Of a stretch of DNA of 64,000 bases, positions 9,245-16,271 are shown one piece after another. Within the stretch, counting starts at the first letter, position 1, and every line of letters begins with the position of its first letter. Where the stretch lies: assembly GCF_009738185.1 (NCBI RefSeq), contig NZ_CP046509.1:3413501-3477500 (forward strand). The letters run 5' to 3'. The notes beneath the pieces were generated by a model. The model had not been told where the DNA came from and did not search any database. It was given only the letters and a program-made list of their open reading frames with translations. Both the position numbers and the translations under genes were made by a program. This stretch comes from Erwinia sorbitola (lineage in GTDB: Bacteria > Pseudomonadota > Gammaproteobacteria > Enterobacterales > Enterobacteriaceae).

Positions 9245-10018
9245 GTGGGCATCTCCATCAATGAGCTGATCGACCCGCTGCTGGCGCTGTGGCTTCCGTT
9301 TATCCGCATTGCCGCTTTTTTCCATTTCTGCCCGGTGTTTGAACATCGGGCTTTTCCGCATAAAGCCAAAGCCGGGCTGGCACTGCTGTTAAGCATTCTT
9401 ATCACGCCGATGCTGGACAACAATGTGGTGCTTAAGGAACTGATGTCGGTGCAGGCGTTACTGCTGACCGGAGAACAGCTCCTCTGGGGTTTGCTGTTTG
9501 GCCAGATGCTTAACTGGGTATTTATCGCGCTGCAAACGGCCGGAGCAATATTATCAATGAATATGGGGCTGGGCATGGCGGTAATGAACGATCCTGGCAG
9601 CGGCAGCTCGACGATGGTGATTTCGCAAATTGTCTTCGTCTTTACCATTCTGCTGTTTTTCAGTGTGGATGGTCATCTGCTGCTGCTGACCATTCTCTAT
9701 AAAGGGTTCGCCTATTGGCCGATTGGCCAGGCAATCAACACGTTGACCCTGCGTACGGTTACGACCGGCGTGGGATGGCTGCTGACCAGCGCAGTGCTGC
9801 TGGCGCTGCCGACGGTGTTTATTATGCTGCTGGTTCAGGGAGTATTCGGCCTGCTAAACCGTATCTCGCCAACGCTGAACCTGTTTGCCCTTGGATTCCC
9901 CATCAGCATGCTGTTTGGTCTGTTCTGCCTGATGCTGCTTAGTGGCAGTATTCCGCAACACTATCTGTCGCTGACCAACCAGATCCTGCTGCTGTTTGAT
10001 TCGTTAAGGAGCCACTGA
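9245..10018 (+). CDS. lfiR: Lateral flagellar export gate protein FliR homologue
   Basis: This 257-residue multi-pass membrane protein starts with GTG (9245) right after the lfiQ stop. FliR features are visible: an N-terminal hydrophobic block with PVFEHRAFPHKAK, the segment AGAILSMNMGLGMAVMNDPG, and a hydrophobic C-terminus containing RISPTLNLFALGFPI. It completes the FliPQR core of the export gate. The last base of the stop is shared with the start of lfhB. Confidence 0.95.
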   Translation: MGISINELIDPLLALWLPFIRIAAFFHFCPVFEHRAFPHKAKAGLALLLSILITPMLDNNVVLKELMSVQALLLTGEQLLWGLLFGQMLNWVFIALQTAGAILSMNMGLGMAVMNDPGSGSSTMVISQIVFVFTILLFFSVDGHLLLLTILYKGFAYWPIGQAINTLTLRTVTTGVGWLLTSAVLLALPTVFIMLLVQGVFGLLNRISPTLNLFALGFPISMLFGLFCLMLLSGSIPQHYLSLTNQILLLFDSLRSH

Positions 10019-11151
10019 TGTCGGCCAGTAGCGGTGATAAAAGTGAAAAGCCCAGCGCCCGTAAGCTGAATAAATCACGTAAAAAAGGCGATATTCCGCG
10101 CTCAAGGGACGTGACAATGGCCGCAGGTCTGGTAGCCAGTCTGGCGATCATCAGTACCTTTTTTCCCTACTATCGGGAGCAGATACAGGCGTCATTTACT
10201 GCGGTAAACCAGATGGCCAGCCGTATTCACGATGATGGCGCTCTGCATCAGTTTATGCTGACTCAGGTGCTGATTATTTTAAAAATACTGGCAACGCTGG
10301 TGCCGATACCGCTGATCGCCTGTCTGGCCACACTGGTGCCTGGCGGCTGGATTTTTGCGCCGGGGCGCATCAAACCGGACTTTAAAAAACTGAACCCGAT
10401 CTCCGGGGCCAAACGTATGGTGGGAAAACAGCACCTTACCGACGTGTTAAAGATGATCGTTAAATGCGCAGTGGTGCTGGGGCTGCTGTGGTCAACAATT
10501 CAGGATGAACTGCCGGTGTTTATGACGCTGCAATCTCATTTCCTGCATGAGGCGATTTCAGAGGGGTTTACCCATTACGCCGGAGTCATCAAGGTGTTTG
10601 TGATCACCATCGCGCTGTTTGCCTTTATCGACGTGCCGCTGAGTAAGTATTTATTCATAAAAAAAATGCGCATGACCAAAAAAGAGGTGCGCGATGAGCA
10701 TAAAAACCAGGAGGGTAACCCACAGATTAAGGGCCGTATTCGTCAGCTTCAGCGGCAGATGTCTATGGGGCTGATTAACCAACAGGTACCGCAGGCCGAC
10801 GTGGTGATTGTTAACCCGACGCACTATGCCGTTGCGCTGAAATACGCGCCGGATAAAGCCGCAGCCCCCTATATCGTGGCAAAAGGACTCGACGAGATAG
10901 CGCTACATATTCGTGCCGTGGCCCGACAACACAAAATTGAAGTGGTGGAGTTTCCACCGCTGGCGCGCTCGATTTATTACAGTACGCGCGTTAACCAACA
11001 GGTGCCGGCCTCCCTGTATCGGGCTATAGCACAGGTACTGACTTACGTTATGCAGCTCAAGTCCTGGCGTTCCGGGCAGGGTGAACAGCCGCATCTGGAT
11101 CTGCATATTCCTCTTCCTGAAAATGAGTTTGAAAAACATGGCAACGTTTAA
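10018..11151 (+). CDS. lfhB: Lateral flagellar export switch protein FlhB homologue
   Basis: This 377-residue protein has four N-terminal membrane helices and a cytoplasmic domain carrying the autocleavage motif NPTH (266-269). FlhB cuts itself between Asn and Pro here and switches export from rod/hook to filament substrates. The N-terminus (SGDKSEKPSARKLNKSRKKG) resembles the usual FlhB start. The C-terminus overlaps the proposed start of lfhA by 14 nt. Confidence 0.96.
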   Translation: MSASSGDKSEKPSARKLNKSRKKGDIPRSRDVTMAAGLVASLAIISTFFPYYREQIQASFTAVNQMASRIHDDGALHQFMLTQVLIILKILATLVPIPLIACLATLVPGGWIFAPGRIKPDFKKLNPISGAKRMVGKQHLTDVLKMIVKCAVVLGLLWSTIQDELPVFMTLQSHFLHEAISEGFTHYAGVIKVFVITIALFAFIDVPLSKYLFIKKMRMTKKEVRDEHKNQEGNPQIKGRIRQLQRQMSMGLINQQVPQADVVIVNPTHYAVALKYAPDKAAAPYIVAKGLDEIALHIRAVARQHKIEVVEFPPLARSIYYSTRVNQQVPASLYRAIAQVLTYVMQLKSWRSGQGEQPHLDLHIPLPENEFEKHGNV

Positions 11152-13243
11152 TGTAAGCACGCTGAAATCGCTGCTCCGCAATAGTCATATTGGCGTTCCA
11201 CTGCTGCTACTCAGCGTGCTGGCAATGGTTATTTTACCCCTGTCGCCGATCGTGCTGGACGTACTATTCACCTTTAATATTGTGCTGGCAGTGATGGTAT
11301 TGCTGGCGAGCGTGAACAGTAAACGCCCGCTGGATTTCGCAGTATTCCCGACCATTCTGCTGGTCACCACTCTGATGCGTCTGACGTTAAACGTTGCCTC
11401 CACGCGCGTGGTGTTACTGAATGGTCACGAGGGTGTGGGCGCCGCCGGTAAGGTGATTGAATCCTTCGGTAATGTGGTTATCGGCGGGAACTTTGTGGTG
11501 GGCTTCGTGGTGTTTGTCATCCTGATGATCATCAACTTCGTGGTGGTCACTAAAGGTGCCGAACGTATTTCAGAAGTTTCTGCGCGCTTTACCCTCGATG
11601 CCTTGCCTGGTAAGCAGATGGCGATCGATGCGGATCTGAATGCCGGTCTGATTAATCAGGAACAGGCACGCGTGAGGCGTAAAGACGTTGCCAGTGAGGC
11701 TGACTTCTATGGCGCGATGGACGGTGCCTCCAAGTTTGTACGCGGCGATGCAGTAGCCGGTATTATGATCCTGCTGATCAACGTGATCGGCGGAATTTTG
11801 ATTGGTATCTTCAAGCATAATCTTGATGCTGGTCAGGCCTTCGATCAGTATGTGCTGCTGACCATTGGTGATGGCCTCGTAGCCCAGATCCCTTCTCTGC
11901 TGCTGGCCTCAGCGGCGGCAATTATGGTGACTCGCGTCAGCGACGAAGACAGCAGCGGTATTTCTGAAGATATTCACCGACAGCTGCTGGCTAAACCCGC
12001 CACCCTCTACACCGCTGGCTTAGTAATGTTTATTCTGGCGATTGTGCCGGGGATGCCACATCTGGTATTTCTGGCCTTTACCGCCCTGCTGCTATTTACC
12101 GCCTGGCGTCAGAGTCAGGCCGTCAAAAAGCCCAGCCAGAATACCCAGGATATGGAGGCGCTAAACAGAGCGCTGGACGATAGCGACAGCGTTAACGTCT
12201 GCTGGGAAAGCATTCCGCTAATTGAACCCCTGGGGCTGAATCTCGGCTATAAACTGGTCACTCTGGTTGATAAAGCCAAAGGCAACCCGCTGACTCTGCG
12301 TGTGCGGGGGGTCAGGCAGGTGGTGTCTGAAACCAGCGGAGTTTTACTGCCGGAGATTTCAATTCGCGAAGATTTCCGTCTGAAACCGGCACAGTACGCC
12401 ATTAAGGTGAACGGCGTGCGTACGTCAGTCGGTGAGGTACACCCGGATCGCCTGATGGCTATCCCCACCGCAGAACAGTACGGTGAGGTTGATGGCGTGC
12501 TGGATAACGATCCTGCCTATGGCCTGGCGGTCACCTGGATCACGCCGGAGATGAAACCACAGGCGCTAAATCTCGGTTACCAGGTTGTTGACTGCGCCAG
12601 CGTGATCGCGACACATATTAACCGGGTGACGCGCGAACATTTGCCCGAGCTGTTTAACTATGACGACATTACCCAATTAAATCTCCGGCTGGCGGGCGTA
12701 GCCCCCAGGCTGGCAGATGATCTGAATAGTGCGCTGAACTTCAGCCAGCAGCTAAAGGTATATCGACTGCTGTTGCAGGATCAGGTTTCGCTGAAAGATA
12801 TCACCACCATCGCCACAACGCTGGTTGAAAGCGCTGCCATCACCAAAGATGCCATTTTACTGGCTTCGGATGTGCGTTTTGCTCTGCGCAGGGCGATGGT
12901 GGCGGCTATCGCACCAGATAACAAACCTCTCTCTGCCTATACGCTGGACAACCAGCTTGAAAACCTGCTGCTCGGTTCGCTAAATCAGGCGCAGCAGGCC
13001 GGTAAAGTGATGCTCGATAGCTTCCCGGTTGACCCTAATATTCTTACTCAGCTCCAGTCCACGCTGCCGGTAGTACTGGAACAGTTGAAAGCACAAAATC
13101 TGACGTCGGTACTGTTGGTCACTCCGCAGCTTCGACCGCTAATCGCTCGTTACAGCCGTCTTTTTGCTTCCGGTCTGCATGTGCTTTCCTATAACGAAGT
13201 TCCCGATGAGGTGGATTTACGCATTGTTGGAACAGTGAGTTAA
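11138..13243 (+). CDS. lfhA: Lateral flagellar export gate protein FlhA homologue
   Basis: This large export gate protein (701 aa from ATG 11138) has eight or so N-terminal membrane helices. The FHIPEP signature lies in the stretch PLDFAVFPTILLVTTLMRLT, followed by LNVASTRVVL. A long cytoplasmic domain ends in SYNEVPDEVDLRIVGTVS. FlhA forms the nonameric ring that receives chaperone-substrate complexes. ATG 11123 (MSLKNMATFN) and 11081 are in frame; 11138 gives the usual FlhA N-terminus. It is the last gene of the rightward operon. In E. coli K-12 the relic of this gene is fhiA; here it looks intact. Confidence 0.95.
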   Translation: MATFNVSTLKSLLRNSHIGVPLLLLSVLAMVILPLSPIVLDVLFTFNIVLAVMVLLASVNSKRPLDFAVFPTILLVTTLMRLTLNVASTRVVLLNGHEGVGAAGKVIESFGNVVIGGNFVVGFVVFVILMIINFVVVTKGAERISEVSARFTLDALPGKQMAIDADLNAGLINQEQARVRRKDVASEADFYGAMDGASKFVRGDAVAGIMILLINVIGGILIGIFKHNLDAGQAFDQYVLLTIGDGLVAQIPSLLLASAAAIMVTRVSDEDSSGISEDIHRQLLAKPATLYTAGLVMFILAIVPGMPHLVFLAFTALLLFTAWRQSQAVKKPSQNTQDMEALNRALDDSDSVNVCWESIPLIEPLGLNLGYKLVTLVDKAKGNPLTLRVRGVRQVVSETSGVLLPEISIREDFRLKPAQYAIKVNGVRTSVGEVHPDRLMAIPTAEQYGEVDGVLDNDPAYGLAVTWITPEMKPQALNLGYQVVDCASVIATHINRVTREHLPELFNYDDITQLNLRLAGVAPRLADDLNSALNFSQQLKVYRLLLQDQVSLKDITTIATTLVESAAITKDAILLASDVRFALRRAMVAAIAPDNKPLSAYTLDNQLENLLLGSLNQAQQAGKVMLDSFPVDPNILTQLQSTLPVVLEQLKAQNLTSVLLVTPQLRPLIARYSRLFASGLHVLSYNEVPDEVDLRIVGTVS

Positions 13244-13316
13244 AGGATCGTAGCCGCGCGAAGTGCATTAATGCCCGCGGTGATACGAATAGCCAACAGA
13301 TGCCCAACGCTAACTG

Positions 13317-13339
13317 AGACAGGTGTGAAGGCCTGTCTT
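13317..13339 (+). terminator. Hairpin after lfhA
   Basis: AGACAGG (13317-13323) pairs with CCTGTCT (13332-13338) across an 8-nt loop and is followed by only a few T residues. It is a modest intrinsic terminator placed 74 nt after lfhA, at the boundary between the flagellar operon and the AT-rich island. Confidence 0.5.
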
Positions 13340-13379
13340 TGAGAAAAAACTTCCCTTTCAAATATCAATACGGTTATTT

Positions 13380-13532
13380 ATGAAAAAATCAATTAAGCTA
13401 CTTATTATTATTTTTCTATTTATTTTTTTGACAGCTTATTTCTTTACTTTTCTGACATCAGTTACCGAAACATATCCACCAACAGGTAAAATCAATTCCG
13501 ACTCAAAAAAAATACACAACAAAAATTATTAA
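13380..13532 (+). CDS. Possible 50-aa single-pass membrane peptide
   Basis: A 50-codon frame starts with MKKSIKLL, continues with a strongly hydrophobic run (about residues 7-26) and ends with a polar Lys/Asn-rich tail. It could be a small membrane protein or a lipoprotein-like relic. No good ribosome-binding site precedes it, and the surrounding DNA is so AT-rich that such frames arise easily. I do not recognise it. Confidence 0.25.
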   Translation: MKKSIKLLIIIFLFIFLTAYFFTFLTSVTETYPPTGKINSDSKKIHNKNY

Positions 13533-13848
13533 CAAATTCAATTAAAAAAATAGAGGCGTTAAATAACGCCCACACACCACAGCCCCTCTAAGTTATCTCA
13601 CATAAAAAAAATAACACCCCACTAATAAACAAACAAAAATCACCAATAAAATTCAAAAAAAACCAACTAATATAAAACAGTTATCTGGAAAGGCAGAATC
13701 AAAAAAAACTATAATTCCAAAATTGACACAAAAACACTTTCTTTTACATAAAAATTAATTTACCCTGCCAGCAAATAATAATAAGAAAGCATTCCATATT
13801 TCATGGTGCATGATGCATCTTTCTTGAAAAACCAAAAGGACTTACGTT
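13533..13848 (+). promoter_or_regulatory. AT-rich leader of the mini TPS-like gene
   Basis: This roughly 316-nt stretch has no supported gene. Its last 115 nt resemble the region before the first large exoprotein (shared ACTTTCTTTTA and TACCCTGC blocks, then the inverted repeat at 13805-13819 and CAAAAGGACTTACGTT before the start). It therefore probably holds the promoter and untranslated leader of the following gene. No -35/-10 pair is assigned. Confidence 0.45.
13805..13819 (+). repeat. Conserved leader inverted repeat, copy 1
   Basis: GGTGCAT-G-ATGCATC, an inverted repeat with one mismatch, lies 29 nt before the start codon of the mini gene. The same element occurs at 16231, 18927 and 22201 at 26-32 nt before each large exoprotein start. 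It may be a protein-binding operator or a hairpin in the mRNA leader. Confidence 0.6.
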
Positions 13849-14148
13849 ATGAAAATGAGCCCCCTTTCTCTAAGCCCGATGGCGTTTGCGATCGTTATTG
13901 CTTTTATCGCCTCTGCTCATGCAGCAGGAACAGGCACCATCGTTAGCGGTATTCCGGGTATCACCCCAGGTGTTAACGACATTCCGTGACTTATTCCTGG
14001 GCTTATTCCTGGCCTCATTCCGGGATTCAACATTGGATTCAATCCGGGATATGCACTAAGTTATAATGTTGGGCAGCATCCTCAACAAAACGCTAGAAGT
14101 GCAAATAATAACGCAGGTACCGAAATGCTATACGTACCCAAATACTAA
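13849..14148 (+). pseudogene. Mini TPS-like secreted protein with in-frame TGA
   Basis: The reading frame begins MKMSPLSLSPMAFAIVIAF, a signal peptide almost the same as those of the three large TpsA proteins, and keeps their first mature residues AAGTGTIVSG. It then diverges into a Pro/Gly-rich stretch of IPG-type repeats. A TGA at 13987-13989 stops it after 46 residues. Beyond the TGA the same frame continues for 52 codons (LIPGLIPGLIPGF...) to a TAA at 14146-14148. A single GGA-to-TGA change would explain the stop, because the repeat LIPG would then be unbroken. The C-terminus YVPKY resembles the YSPWY and YYPWY ends of the large exoproteins. It could be a pseudogene, a readthrough product (the next base is C) or a 46-aa secreted peptide. 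Confidence 0.6.
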
Positions 14149-14167
14149 GAATAATTATTCAATTTAA

Positions 14168-14199
14168 CCCCCTACTCCTGGTGGAGGGGGTATTTTTTT
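14168..14199 (+). terminator. Intrinsic terminator after the mini gene
   Basis: A GC-rich stem with CCCCC at 14168-14172 and GGGGG at 14186-14190 is followed by TATTTTTTTA. This is a good rho-independent terminator. It separates the mini gene from tpsB, so tpsB probably has its own promoter or relies on readthrough. Confidence 0.8.
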
Positions 14200-14234
14200 A
14201 AATCACCAAATGATGCATACGGATAGTTATTAGA

Positions 14235-15956
14235 ATGGAAATTAAAAAAAATACCATCAATAAGACTTTTTGCAACTTTCTTATTGCCACAAGCATACTT
14301 CCCGTTAATGCAATGGCGAATAACATCCCTCCGGGAATGACGATGAGTGGAGAGTTACTACAAAACAACCCCATGCTTAATGTTCCCTCGGCACCACAAT
14401 CAAAGGGTTTAAACGAACTTCAAGATCAGCCTGTCGAAAAGAGTAAAAAGGAAAAAAAAGATTCTAAACGTGGGCCTGAACTGCATGTAAGCAACATAAG
14501 GGTTGATGATGCTCCGAAATCTGCTGATAAAATAATTAAAAAATTCGTCGAACAGTATCACGATAAAAACATGACGATCGCAGAGCTGCGTGAAGTTGCT
14601 ATGGATATCACCTCAATACTCCAGCAGTATGGTGAACGCCTGAGCTATGCTTATGTTCCAAACCAAAAAATAGAGAACGGCACTGTTATTATTAAGATAA
14701 TGACCGGCCACCTTGAAAACATCAGCCTGCATAAAAACGCATCACTCATTAAAAATTTTTCAATTGAAAAATACGTACAAAGAATAAAAAAATCAAAAAG
14801 TGGAATCACTGATATTGAAAGTCAGTTGCTTTATCTTTCTGATTTACCGGGCGTTGGTGAAGTTTCTCCTTTCCTCTCCGCTGGAAAAGAAAAGGGTGGG
14901 AGTGTATTAAATCTTGATTTAACCCCTTCTTCACGAATCGACGGTATTGTAGTATTTGATAACACAGGTTCAATATCGAGCGGCCGTAACCGTATCGGTA
15001 CGCAGATAAATATCAATAGTCCGCTGGGTTTTGGCGATCGGTTGCAGGCCCTCGCTTACTACTCTCCTGACTTTATACAAATAAACAAAGATAGTAAGCA
15101 CGGCAACACTATTATCTCTCGCTTGTCCTATGATGCTCCAGTCACAACAGGTGGTTCAAGGGCAGGTCTGTCCTATTCAAGGGTCAATTATAAATTAGGG
15201 GGCCCTTATTTACATGGTCTGGGGGATGGTTTTGCCGAGGTAGCCTCGCTGTATAGTAGTCATTCACTTATCAGAAGCAGTGGCAGCAATATGACGCTTG
15301 GTCTGAATTTCGATCTTAAGAGGATGAATGATAAATTCTGGGATGAAAGTAACAGCCGTTCATCATCAATTATTTCCGCACAGATATCTGGTTATATCCC
15401 AAAAATACTTTGGAATGGAAATAATATTTTGCAATACCAATTTTCAACTACCGCAGGCCGTTTAAATAACAGTGATGACTGGAATGGTTTAAGCACTAAG
15501 GGGGATTTTTATAAAGCAAATCAGGAGCTAAAATTCCAGCAGGGCTTAATGCCCGGTGTAGCGTTTAATCTAGCGTTAAACGCACAGCAGGCCAGTAAAA
15601 ACCTGGACGGCGCAGAGAAGATGTCTCTCGGCGGGCCTTATGCAGTTCGCGCCTATAGTAACTCTTCTGCAAGTGCAGATAGCGCATGGATAGTCTCTCC
15701 CGGGTTCAGCTTTAGGATACCAGGTTTCAATGGGATGACAGGGCAGATCTTTTATGATTACGCTTCCGGTAAAGTACAGAAGTTTTCCAGGTATCCATCA
15801 AAAGTTAAACTTCGCGGCTACGGAGTTGGCTTAAGTTATGAATTTAACTCAAAATTATTTATCAATGCCAGTTATGCATGGCGTGACGGAAAAGATGAGT
15901 TACTAAGTTCACAAAATAAAGCCATGGGCTGGATTAATGCTGGTTATCGTTTTTGA
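14235..15956 (+). CDS. TpsB outer-membrane transporter of a two-partner secretion system
   Basis: This 573-residue protein has an N-terminal signal sequence (about 11-28, ending NAMA) and a Lys-rich linker. POTRA-type modules follow at about 85-235 (VSNIRVDDAP, YVPNQKIENGTVIIKIMTGH, LSDLPGVGEVSPFL). A 16-stranded barrel completes it and ends in INAGYRF with a terminal aromatic residue. The conserved L6 motif of FhaC/Omp85 proteins is seen as VRAY at 471-474 (usually VRGY). Length and order match the ShlB/FhaC/HMW1B family. As the only TpsB here it presumably secretes all TpsA partners encoded downstream. A GATGCAT half-site lies at 14212-14218, 16 nt before the start; the ribosome-binding site is weak. 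Confidence 0.92.
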   Translation: MEIKKNTINKTFCNFLIATSILPVNAMANNIPPGMTMSGELLQNNPMLNVPSAPQSKGLNELQDQPVEKSKKEKKDSKRGPELHVSNIRVDDAPKSADKIIKKFVEQYHDKNMTIAELREVAMDITSILQQYGERLSYAYVPNQKIENGTVIIKIMTGHLENISLHKNASLIKNFSIEKYVQRIKKSKSGITDIESQLLYLSDLPGVGEVSPFLSAGKEKGGSVLNLDLTPSSRIDGIVVFDNTGSISSGRNRIGTQININSPLGFGDRLQALAYYSPDFIQINKDSKHGNTIISRLSYDAPVTTGGSRAGLSYSRVNYKLGGPYLHGLGDGFAEVASLYSSHSLIRSSGSNMTLGLNFDLKRMNDKFWDESNSRSSSIISAQISGYIPKILWNGNNILQYQFSTTAGRLNNSDDWNGLSTKGDFYKANQELKFQQGLMPGVAFNLALNAQQASKNLDGAEKMSLGGPYAVRAYSNSSASADSAWIVSPGFSFRIPGFNGMTGQIFYDYASGKVQKFSRYPSKVKLRGYGVGLSYEFNSKLFINASYAWRDGKDELLSSQNKAMGWINAGYRF

Positions 15957-16271
15957 TTCAGTAAAAAGAGATGTATAAAATAACAGCAGTAAGTTGGTTA
16001 AAGATGAAAAGTCATTGGACACCACCAACGGCTAACTAAAGTTATTTAAAGTACAAAACATAAAAACCATGTTTAAAATCACCAGTTAAATAGATATATC
16101 AAGAATACATCAGGAACCAAAAGTAGAAATAATACTAAAATAGAATCACACGAAAAAATAAACTTTCTTTTATGGAAAAATTCACCTACCCTGCAACAAA
16201 ACAATAAATGTAAAATTATTCATTACCAATGATGCATGACGCATCTTTATCAAAGCAAAAGGACTTCCGTT
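15957..16271 (+). promoter_or_regulatory. Leader region before the first large exoprotein
   Basis: This 315-nt AT-rich stretch has no gene. Its 3' part is conserved with the leaders at 13.7, 18.9 and 22.2 kb: a CTTTCTTTTATGG block, the inverted repeat at 16231-16245, and a strong AAAAGGA ribosome-binding site 8 nt before the ATG. An ATG inside the inverted repeat (16236) is in frame but not needed, since the sister genes start at the MKMK codon. Confidence 0.5.
16231..16245 (+). repeat. Conserved leader inverted repeat, copy 2
   Basis: GATGCAT-G-ACGCATC, one mismatch from perfect symmetry, lies 26 nt before the start of the first large exoprotein. Sequence and spacing match the copy at 18927. 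Confidence 0.6.

Noticed and set aside
16236..16271. Upstream in-frame ATG adding 12 residues to exoprotein 1
   Set aside because: The ATG lies inside the conserved inverted repeat, and the extension would spoil the signal peptide; all sister genes share the MKM start with an AAAAGGA site.
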